This document shows, piece by piece, positions 17,886-25,392 of a stretch of DNA of 64,000 nt; position 1 is the first letter of the stretch, and each line of letters starts with the position of its first letter. This DNA is from Promethearchaeota archaeon (lineage in GTDB: Archaea > Asgardarchaeota > Lokiarchaeia > Sigyniarchaeales > SOKP01). A program made the translations under genes and the position numbers. The notes below the pieces were generated by a model, which did no database searches, had not been told where the DNA came from, and saw nothing but the letters and a program-made list of their open reading frames with translations. The DNA lies in NCBI GenBank assembly GCA_030606485.1, contig JAUWGH010000005.1, positions 198,129 through 262,128 of the forward strand, given 5' to 3'.

Positions 17886-19157
17886 TTATTGTGTTAAATA
17901 TAGAAAACGTTCTAAGTAATAAACCCATACTTGACCAATGTTCGTACTTAAAACGAAATCATTAGCATGTCCTGCGAATGGGAATATTAAAAGACAGCAT
18001 TGAACCCCTTTCGACTCCATCTCTGATTCTAAAGTTTCAACCCCTGTGATCGATACTTGACCATCACTAGTTCCTTGAAAGAAAAGTGCAGGTGGGTCTT
18101 GGGGGTCAGCAAGCTTTGTAAGGTCGTAAGCATCGTACATCTCGGGATTTGTAGTTTTATTTTCTTTTAAGAATATTTCTGGAGCTGCTGAAGGAGAATA
18201 TAGAGGAATTATCCCCTTCACATTCAAGTTAGGACTAAACGTACCATTATGATATTCTTCATTACATCCTAATCCCATTACACCTGCAAGATGTGCTCCA
18301 GCTGATCGACCCATAAAATAAACGGAATCCAAATTTGCCCCATATGTCATAGAAAAGTTAGTCTCAAGTAGATTCGTGAAGATACCTATATGTCGAATCT
18401 GATCTTCTATAGTGAAATTACCCATCACATGCTCGGGTGTATCGGGAGCCTGAGCATAATAATGGAAACCCTCGATCAATCCGTACTCAATGTCAAATAC
18501 AACATAACCTTGACTTGCCAAATATTTACTAGTTGAAATCATATTCCAAGTACCTTTTCCCCCAGAAACCCAAGCACCTGGGTGTAGATTGATAATGACA
18601 CTCCCATTACCAGGCAATTGTGAGGATGATTGAGCAGACATATATACATCAAAGAACAGTGTGATATTTTCACCTTCATAAAATAGAACATCTTTTTCTA
18701 CATGAATTGGTTTTTCGGGAATTGTTAGAATATGCGCAGGCAGAATATAAGGTGTCTGGAGGAAATGTTGTTTAACATCTTCAGGGATGGTACTTTCCCA
18801 ATTAGGCCCAAAAACCTCATCGAATTCAGCATTGGCGTGCAATATTGTGAAGGGGGTGGCTAGTAAGGAAATAGAATTCAATCCAGCAATTGTAAAACCA
18901 ATAATAGCGAGAGCATAATATTGTTTTGGATGACGAATTCTTTTGGAAGAAAAGAGTTTCAACAATAAAATTGTGGCTGAAACACAAAGACCAACCATCA
19001 AAGTCGCACTTTGCGCGACAAATTCCTCTAGTAATATCATAACACCCCGTAATTGCCTACCTCCGACAAATAGTAAATATATCCACAAGCAACCCCAAAC
19101 TAAGATTGTGATGCAAAAAATTACCAATAACAGCTTGAAAATCTTGAGTTTATTCAA
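17886..19157 (-). CDS. Membrane-anchored alpha/beta-hydrolase (esterase/lipase, BD-FAE-like)
   Basis: 423 residues. The first about 110 hold three or four membrane helices; the rest is an alpha/beta-hydrolase domain of the hormone-sensitive-lipase/BD-FAE type. Evidence: an oxyanion-hole motif NLHPGAWVSGG (usually HGGAW), nucleophile GRSAGAHLAG, acid loop GTSDGQVSI and histidine loop FAGHAND. The catalytic domain probably faces outward. It overlaps by 8 nt with the upstream four-helix gene (19150-19584), so they are translated together. The base composition is somewhat richer in GC than its neighbours, which may mean acquisition from bacteria. Substrate unknown. Confidence 0.75.
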   Translation of the reverse strand: MNKLKIFKLLLVIFCITILVWGCLWIYLLFVGGRQLRGVMILLEEFVAQSATLMVGLCVSATILLLKLFSSKRIRHPKQYYALAIIGFTIAGLNSISLLATPFTILHANAEFDEVFGPNWESTIPEDVKQHFLQTPYILPAHILTIPEKPIHVEKDVLFYEGENITLFFDVYMSAQSSSQLPGNGSVIINLHPGAWVSGGKGTWNMISTSKYLASQGYVVFDIEYGLIEGFHYYAQAPDTPEHVMGNFTIEDQIRHIGIFTNLLETNFSMTYGANLDSVYFMGRSAGAHLAGVMGLGCNEEYHNGTFSPNLNVKGIIPLYSPSAAPEIFLKENKTTNPEMYDAYDLTKLADPQDPPALFFQGTSDGQVSITGVETLESEMESKGVQCCLLIFPFAGHANDFVLSTNIGQVWVYYLERFLYLTQ

Positions 19158-19584
19158 AGTTCCATGCCTCCGGAATATCTAATTTTTTTATATTCAAATA
19201 AGCCAAGATGCTACCAAAAAGAAAAAAGCCAAAAAAGCTAATAAATATCAATGGATATTGAACTAAAGGCGATGTCCAATCTGCATTCAAAAGAAAGAGT
19301 CCACCTACCATGCAAAACACCCCAAATATCTGGAAACAAACAAAACCATAACCAAGTCGATTAAGAATTTTTCCAGTTGCATTGTTTTTTGCGAGTTTGA
19401 AATCATCTAATAAAATTAAACCGATGTCAAGAAACCATGAGATGACTAAGATAATACTAAATAAAAATCCAAATATTAAATCAGGTCCAATCACGAAATA
19501 GAGAATTCCCATCACAATAGAAGTAAGATTTAATCCAAGCGTAATTAAGAAATAATAATTCATCTGATTTTTTTTAATTCTCAT
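19150..19584 (-). CDS. Four-helix membrane protein coupled to the esterase gene
   Basis: 144 residues containing four hydrophobic helices and little else; loops are short. Its stop overlaps the start of the membrane esterase by 8 nt, a sign of translational coupling and likely complex formation. The esterase has a similar membrane part at its own N-terminus. No family recognised. Confidence 0.6.
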   Translation of the reverse strand: MRIKKNQMNYYFLITLGLNLTSIVMGILYFVIGPDLIFGFLFSIILVISWFLDIGLILLDDFKLAKNNATGKILNRLGYGFVCFQIFGVFCMVGGLFLLNADWTSPLVQYPLIFISFFGFFLFGSILAYLNIKKLDIPEAWNFE

Positions 19585-19863
19585 TACTTCTCACTTTAAT
19601 AATTTTTTTTTTAGATTTTTTAAAATGAAATTTTCTTTTCGATTATTACTCTCTTTTTGTATTTAAAATAATATGCTTAATGATTTTATTTCAATTTTTT
19701 AAAATGTAATTAGATCATCACATAACTGAAACTCCTGCTAAAATAATTAATAATTTATAATAGCAATTTATAAATAATCAAAAATAGAAGGAAAAAATGG
19801 TATATAGTTTTGAAAACTATACCTTTATTGAATCCAAATAAAATAAAAAAGGTGGTAAAAAAA

Positions 19864-20178
19864 ATGATATTTATTTCATATTGGGAGTTAAATCCAGATT
19901 TTGATCCATCAGAATTATCTGAAATTGCGCAAACAATCCTTAGCAAGAAACTCTATCCAGTTGAAGGCACAAAGACAATTGCTTGGTATATCAGCACCTC
20001 TGATTTTTGGGGCATATCAATAACAGAAGCGGATACCGAAGAACAAATGGCACAAGGCACATCAGTATGGAGAATCGCCAAACCGGGTGTTTTTAAATTC
20101 ATAAAAACTACGCCTGCTATGGAATTGACTAAAATGCTTCCAATTATTATGAAACTTGGTAAAAAATTAAAAGGATAA
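19864..20178 (+). CDS. DUF3303-like small protein
   Basis: 104 residues from the ATG at 19864, preceded by a GGTGG ribosome-binding-like sequence; the longer frame from a TTG at 19810 is less likely. The pattern MIFISYWELNPD, then a proline- and Gly-containing strand (KLYPVEGTKTIAWY), then WGISITEAD matches the ferredoxin-like fold of the DUF3303 family, whose function is not known. It is isolated between minus-strand operons. Confidence 0.5.
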   Translation: MIFISYWELNPDFDPSELSEIAQTILSKKLYPVEGTKTIAWYISTSDFWGISITEADTEEQMAQGTSVWRIAKPGVFKFIKTTPAMELTKMLPIIMKLGKKLKG

Positions 20179-20272
20179 GAAAAATCTTAAAAATAAAAAT
20201 TCAATTAATCTCTTTTTTTTTTAACTCTGTAGCCGTAATTGACGTTTAGGAGTAGTAGTAAAAATAGATCAT

Positions 20273-20699
20273 CTAATCCATGCCCCCTATCAAAATTTTT
20301 TGTGTAAAATCATAAAGCATTTCATAACGATTTTTTGCAGTATTTTCTAACTCTCCACTTTTAATTTCAATAATATTAATCTTTTTGAGAATATCTGAAT
20401 TTAGGAAAATAATAAAAAATGTCTTGGAAAAATATTAACACAAAAGAGATAATTATCAAACTCGGGAATAAGAATGAGGCTACCAATACCCCACACTACA
20501 ATAATATAACAATAAAGTAAATATTATAAATATACCAATGATAAAACCACTTTTTTAAAAAAATAAAAAATTTATTCACATCTTTGAAGACAGGACGTTC
20601 ATTCCAAATGTTAATGTCAGTAATGGCTCCAAATCTATTTAAATCTTCTTTCTCCGAAGGTTTTAGGTCTTTTATGATATATTTTGGTGATTTGCTCAT
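20273..20699 (-). pseudogene. Broken two-span membrane protein gene (in-frame TAG plus frameshift)
   Basis: The intact first part (20496-20699) encodes 67 residues and starts inside the stop of the upstream gene (ATGA overlap). It ends at TAG after a hydrophobic segment. Read through in the same frame, a second hydrophobic segment follows immediately (VLVASFLFPSLIIISFVLIF), ending in FPKFRYSQK. Removal of one A in a five-A run there would continue the frame through KINIIEIKSGELENT and RYEMLYDFTQ to a stop at 20273-20275. The pieces together resemble one protein of about 140 residues with a membrane hairpin. Alternatives are a truncated but functional short protein or TAG readthrough. Confidence 0.5.
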
Positions 20700-21574
20700 T
20701 TTTTTCCTCTAATAAAAAATTTAATAAAGATATAAAAGCAAATAAAACTAATTAAACCGGTAAATGTTGCGCTAGGATATAATGATACAGCCAGTATAGG
20801 CACCAGGATAATCTCCATAAATATAAAACTCAAAAATATCGCTGAAATAATACCAAAAGATAATATAAGATATCCTGGCATCCATAATGTGTAGATTTTA
20901 TATTCTAAATTATCAGATAAGGTTCCAATGATCTCTATTTGGTGAGATTTTTTCTTTAAAGTCTCTATATTTTTTTGGATAGAATCTAAGGTTGCTAATT
21001 TTCTGAAACTTTTATCAAAAGCTAGTTTACCTTTCTCATAATCTCTCTTAATTTTATCAATATCATTTTGAATACGATTGGAGATCATTTCTTGTAATGC
21101 ATCTTCCATGTTAGTATTATCATAATTCTTATTTTTTTTTCCAAAGACTAAATTGTACCCCTTTAGTGTTTGAAAATTAGCGTATTTACTTGTCTTATAA
21201 CTTTCAATACCTTGAAAAACATTAGGAACCCTAATTCCTTTAAGTTCATAATATTCTTCAACTAATTCTTTTATATCATACTGATCTAGTTTTAGGTTTT
21301 CAGAAGAATTACTAACTTTATCATATAAAGTATGAAAATTAATTAATTTCTGAATATGTTCTCCAAATAAAACAATATTAATATTATTTAAGAGGAATTG
21401 ATCGATTATTATCATATAATCATAAATTTTTTCGTTGAATTTAGGAGTTCTAATATTTAATTTTATACCGATTTTTATGATCGCATTATAAATCAAATCT
21501 AAATAGATTTTAAATAGGTCATTGTAATTTTGATTCTCGATTAATATTTTAGTAGCTTCTAATAATTTTGACAC
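20696..21574 (-). CDS. Unknown protein with helical/coiled-coil body and C-terminal membrane hairpin
   Basis: 292 residues. The first 120 are helical; about 160-215 is a charged coiled-coil-like stretch (IDKIKRDYEKGKLAFDKSF and on); the end (about 225-290) has two strongly hydrophobic helices and a basic tail. It follows the preceding membrane protein gene with no gap (stop at 21575, start at 21574) and overlaps the next one by 4 nt. This tight packing suggests a membrane complex. No family recognised. Confidence 0.6.
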   Translation of the reverse strand: MSKLLEATKILIENQNYNDLFKIYLDLIYNAIIKIGIKLNIRTPKFNEKIYDYMIIIDQFLLNNINIVLFGEHIQKLINFHTLYDKVSNSSENLKLDQYDIKELVEEYYELKGIRVPNVFQGIESYKTSKYANFQTLKGYNLVFGKKNKNYDNTNMEDALQEMISNRIQNDIDKIKRDYEKGKLAFDKSFRKLATLDSIQKNIETLKKKSHQIEIIGTLSDNLEYKIYTLWMPGYLILSFGIISAIFLSFIFMEIILVPILAVSLYPSATFTGLISFICFYIFIKFFIRGKK

Positions 21575-22330
21575 CTATGATTCACTCTCCAAGCGTATAT
21601 TATCCAGATTAAATTTTTCTTTTTGTAGTTTTCCGTTAGAAGATCGATTGAATGTCGTATCTTTCTTTATCCTCTCTTTCATTATTATTTTATCAAAATC
21701 TATTTTTTTAGTACTTTCTTCAATTACTTTATCAATTTCAACCTTATTCTCCTTTAATTTGAATTTTCGAGGGATCTGTAAAACTATAGCAGAAAAAGGA
21801 AACATAAAAATAAAAGAAATTATATGTAAGATACATCCAGGACCAAGCCAATAATAATATAAAGTTTCAGAATTTTCAGAAATAATATAAAGTTTTAAAA
21901 ATGGAAAATAGAAATTAGCCTGAAATAAATTAAATAAAAATAATGCTAATATGATAAGGTTAAATCCAAGATTTGCGGGAAATATATAATTTAAAGTCTT
22001 TACCTTATTATAAAAATCTTTCTTGCTGAAGAAAAGCGGATGCTCGAGTGAAATATAAAAAAATGAAATTGCTGAAAAAACAAAAATAAACACATAAAGC
22101 GAAAGGACTACCACATCAATCTCAACTATCCCAGGACAACCCTTAGAATTATTTGTAAGGCAATTCCATCCTATGACTATGTTATATCCCCAAATTGTAG
22201 TTTCATTGATGATATAAGCGTAATAATACCACTCAGAGAAAAAAGATGCAATAACTAACACTATCCCTATAATATACAAAATTTTAAAGCATCTTACAAT
22301 CTTCTCACTATTCTCAATCATTTTAATCAT
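21575..22330 (-). CDS. Unknown integral membrane protein with a cytosolic tail
   Basis: 251 residues with about four or five membrane helices in the first 190 and a charged, probably cytosolic tail of about 60 residues. The loop after helix 1 has two cysteines (WNCLTNNSKGCPG), possibly a disulfide outside the cell. The start ATG overlaps the stop of the 22323-24704 gene by 8 nt. It is a member of the four-gene membrane operon. I recognise no family. Confidence 0.6.
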   Translation of the reverse strand: MIKMIENSEKIVRCFKILYIIGIVLVIASFFSEWYYYAYIINETTIWGYNIVIGWNCLTNNSKGCPGIVEIDVVVLSLYVFIFVFSAISFFYISLEHPLFFSKKDFYNKVKTLNYIFPANLGFNLIILALFLFNLFQANFYFPFLKLYIISENSETLYYYWLGPGCILHIISFIFMFPFSAIVLQIPRKFKLKENKVEIDKVIEESTKKIDFDKIIMKERIKKDTTFNRSSNGKLQKEKFNLDNIRLESES

Positions 22331-24704
22331 CCTTTAAGAAATCTTTAAATATATTTTCTGGTGGGGCTCCTCCCGTATAGCCGATGCTTCTTTCAAATAC
22401 AGTATTCTCTTCAAATTTTTGAACATTTTCTTCATGAAAATTATTAATTTCTTTATAGTCTTCAGTCAATTTAGTATTCTTCTGAATTATTTCGATAATA
22501 TTATATACTATATTTACAATTTGAGTAAAAGAAATCTGATTTATGTGCCCCTTCAGTTCCCGAATTTTCTCTATTCTTTTTATTGCTTCTATAGACTTAT
22601 TTTCAAATAGGATATTACATTCAGCGCATATTATATCTAGTAGGGAAGAGATATTATGGATCTCATCGGCTGATTTATTCAAACGATGTCCTATAAAATC
22701 TCTTATTTTCAACACAAGAATTGATCGAAGAATACAATATGCTTTGTAGAAACTATGTTTTTGCTTAAAATAATTAAAAAACTGCTTTAGTTTGTTTAAA
22801 TTCTCATTTGTTATGGCGATATTTACTAAGTTTGTTTCAAATAATTCAACAAATTCCGAAAAAGTGTGAGGATTTTCAATCTTTTTTAATAAATCATTGG
22901 GAATTGGACGCTTATTATATATTTCATATAGGAATTGCTCTCTTTCATGAGGATTAATTTGATTTAAGGCTATAGATAAATTTTGCCTATCAAAATCCGG
23001 ATGATCGAACCCGAATGGGCTATTGTAGTTCTGAATAATCTCATATTGGTTTTTTTTATATATGTATATGAAGATACCTGTTAGAAGTATTATTCCCATT
23101 ATAAACGGAATTAGCAAAACTTGAAAAACACTGACAAAAATTTTATCATTTACAAACAATGAAATTAAGTCAGAAACCCCAAACACTCCTAATAAAATGC
23201 TTATTAACCTTAAAGCATTGCTTAATTTTATCTTATTATCAATAAATAAGTTAATTGGCTGCTTCTTGATACAAATTTTTTCAATGGAACTTCTTTTCTG
23301 TTCCAAGTAACTTAGTAAGTCAGTTAAATCGTTGATATTAACAATATATAAATCAGAAGATTGTTGAAATGCATATGGAATATTCCTCTCCAAAAAACCA
23401 ATTTTATTTTGGGATATGATAATTGGCTGAATTATAAAATTGTATTGCATACGCCCTCTATAATAAAAATAACCTTTACTTGATATTCGAGTTTTTTCTA
23501 AGGAAATATCATCATTAATATAAGAAATGAAATTTTTAACGATTGGTCCCTCATCTTCGAGATCATTTGATAAAATCTGAACAACATCATTTAAATCTTC
23601 TTTTATTGACTTTACAAGATTTTTACGCTCAATCGGAGATAAATTTGTATTATTGCTATTATAATCAATCTTTTTTTCTGAGATAAGTAATAAACCATAT
23701 AGTTTAGCAAGTTTTAGTGGCAAAATATGGCATATATCTAAAAATTCATTAATATGCTGTGTTTTAATTGCTAAAAAATCAATCTTATTATATAATTCTT
23801 GAAAATCAATATTATCATTAGGAAAAATTTGGTAATTATTAGCAATTAACGTTTTTCTTAACTGTGCTAATAACATTTTGACCGATTTTTTATCTAAAAT
23901 TTCACTCTCCATGCTATTTTCTTCAATTTCAGGTGTATCTGAAATCACCATAATTTGATCTAACCCATTTATTTTGTTAGGTTTATCGAGTGAATCTATG
24001 CTATCCTCCTCCACTTCATTATCCTCTAATAATATTATTTCTGATTGAGCTAATTCAACTTGATCCATTACCTTAGATTCAACCTCAGTTATGGGATTCA
24101 TTTCTCCTTCAGTATCATGATTCTGTAAAGGAATTTGATCATTTGTACCAAAATTGATTTCCTCAAATTCTGCATTAATCTCTTTAAATTCATCTGAATA
24201 TGGCTTTTGCTCAGTTTTACTTGATTTTTTGTTCAAAGAGATTGATAAATTCTCATTTAATATCTTTTTAGTTAATTTACTAATTTTCTCTTTTACTTCA
24301 TTTATTTCATTTATGTCTATGCCTTTATTTCCTAATTTATATAAAAAATTCATTGAATCTCTTATTTTCTTATAAAGATTTACTGATTTCTTAAAATCCT
24401 TTCTCTTCTCCTCATTTTTTGCCTCTTCTAACAATTTCTTAATTCGTTTCTCATGATAATTTGTTTTAATCATTAATTGATGTTCAGCGAATTTTTTTAC
24501 CTCAGAATCTAATGATTTCTCTGGCAATATTTCTTTTTTCTCGTTTAAATTATTGATTGCCATCTCAATATGAACAATAGCCGACTCAAGACTTTCTAGA
24601 GTTCCTTCTTTCTCCAATTTCTCTGCTTCATTATAATGATATTTATAATCTGCTCTGTCTATAGTTTCTAATGTCGTATCACTTTGATATAAGTAATTGT
24701 CCAT
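22323..24704 (-). CDS. Large unknown protein: helical repeat N-terminus, acidic linker, membrane hairpin, helical C-terminus
   Basis: About 793 residues. The first 150 contain two helical-pair units (around 20-60 and 90-120) that resemble TPR or MIT-type bundles. An acidic low-complexity linker follows (about 170-260), then a helical domain. Two membrane helices lie at about 515-535 and 545-575, and a second helical domain makes up the C-terminus. No catalytic motif is visible. A MIT-like reading would be attractive in an archaeon with ESCRT genes, but it is only a resemblance in helix pattern. I start at the ATG at 24704; a TTG lies 9 nt upstream. A TATA element at 24732-24741 would give an almost leaderless transcript. 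Confidence 0.6.
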   Translation of the reverse strand: MDNYLYQSDTTLETIDRADYKYHYNEAEKLEKEGTLESLESAIVHIEMAINNLNEKKEILPEKSLDSEVKKFAEHQLMIKTNYHEKRIKKLLEEAKNEEKRKDFKKSVNLYKKIRDSMNFLYKLGNKGIDINEINEVKEKISKLTKKILNENLSISLNKKSSKTEQKPYSDEFKEINAEFEEINFGTNDQIPLQNHDTEGEMNPITEVESKVMDQVELAQSEIILLEDNEVEEDSIDSLDKPNKINGLDQIMVISDTPEIEENSMESEILDKKSVKMLLAQLRKTLIANNYQIFPNDNIDFQELYNKIDFLAIKTQHINEFLDICHILPLKLAKLYGLLLISEKKIDYNSNNTNLSPIERKNLVKSIKEDLNDVVQILSNDLEDEGPIVKNFISYINDDISLEKTRISSKGYFYYRGRMQYNFIIQPIIISQNKIGFLERNIPYAFQQSSDLYIVNINDLTDLLSYLEQKRSSIEKICIKKQPINLFIDNKIKLSNALRLISILLGVFGVSDLISLFVNDKIFVSVFQVLLIPFIMGIILLTGIFIYIYKKNQYEIIQNYNSPFGFDHPDFDRQNLSIALNQINPHEREQFLYEIYNKRPIPNDLLKKIENPHTFSEFVELFETNLVNIAITNENLNKLKQFFNYFKQKHSFYKAYCILRSILVLKIRDFIGHRLNKSADEIHNISSLLDIICAECNILFENKSIEAIKRIEKIRELKGHINQISFTQIVNIVYNIIEIIQKNTKLTEDYKEINNFHEENVQKFEENTVFERSIGYTGGAPPENIFKDFLKDD

Positions 24705-24731
24705 AATATCCAATAGATGTTCAAATAAGTA

Positions 24732-24743
24732 TATTTAAATAAA
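24732..24743 (-). promoter_or_regulatory. Putative TATA element for the membrane-complex operon
   Basis: TATTTAAATA lies 28-37 nt upstream of the ATG at 24704 on the minus strand. At this distance transcription would start at or within a few bases of the ATG, as in leaderless archaeal mRNAs. Confidence 0.5.
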
Positions 24744-24781
24744 AAAAAACGCCAAAGTTTTTTTTATATTGGTGAAAACAC

Positions 24782-25207
24782 TTAAATAGAAGAAGACTTA
24801 ACTTTTTGATTCAAATTCCTTATGAAAATTTTATTTGGTGTATAAAAATCTCTTTGAAATTCGATTTCATAAGGCTCAATATCTCTAATATGTATTTTTT
24901 CTCGTAGATCACGATATGAAACAAACCCTTCTAAAGTATCAAAAATATAATCTATTCCAGGAATTAACCTGAAATAAACTGAGATATTCGTTTTTGGATT
25001 CAAATTTGGAATTCTATGAATTTGTTTTGGCTCTAATTTCATATCTATGGGAATTTTGTGTAAGAAAAATTTGAGATTATAAATATTAAATTCTGAGTTA
25101 TTCTCTAATTTAATCCCAAAATATAAAATACTATGATCCCGTTCTGTTTTCCATATTCCCGAGCATGAAATTTTTATGTCATCTGGATCAAATAACTCTG
25201 ATTCCAT
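24782..25207 (-). CDS. Small beta-sandwich-like protein of unknown function
   Basis: 141 residues with alternating hydrophobic residues that suggest eight or so beta strands (for example YFGIKLENNSEFNIYNLKFF, then SVYFRLIPGI), like an immunoglobulin-type, CARDB or adaptin-ear fold. It has no signal peptide, so it is probably cytosolic. It precedes the membrane operon on the same strand, but the next gene has its own TATA box. No family recognised. Confidence 0.5.
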   Translation of the reverse strand: MESELFDPDDIKISCSGIWKTERDHSILYFGIKLENNSEFNIYNLKFFLHKIPIDMKLEPKQIHRIPNLNPKTNISVYFRLIPGIDYIFDTLEGFVSYRDLREKIHIRDIEPYEIEFQRDFYTPNKIFIRNLNQKVKSSSI

Positions 25208-25231
25208 ATTAGTAGAAGTATAAAATCAAAC

Positions 25232-25244
25232 TATTTAAATAAAA
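25232..25244 (-). promoter_or_regulatory. Putative TATA element for the gene at 24782-25207
   Basis: On the minus strand TTTTATTTAAATA ends 25 nt upstream of the ATG at 25207, a spacing expected for leaderless transcription in archaea. It is the same element as at 24732. Confidence 0.5.
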
Positions 25245-25392
25245 GAAGTGAGAAAAAAAAGTATTAAATGGTTTTAATTGTAATATTTGTAATTAATTTA
25301 TGATTTTTTCTTTATAAATTGCAATTTTAGCAATATTTAACTGATTTAAAAAAGGTTCAATCCAGATTAATTAAAGAACCTCTTAAGAAAAA

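Noticed and set aside
20496-20498. Pyrrolysine codon
   Set aside because: A single TAG in a gene that also needs a frameshift correction is better explained by decay or sequence error; no other TAG of this kind was noticed.
25353-25363. GGTTCAATCC, which looks like a tRNA T-loop
   Set aside because: No acceptor stem, D-arm or anticodon arm can be drawn around it; the surroundings are unstructured AT-rich DNA and it is just upstream of the helicase gene.
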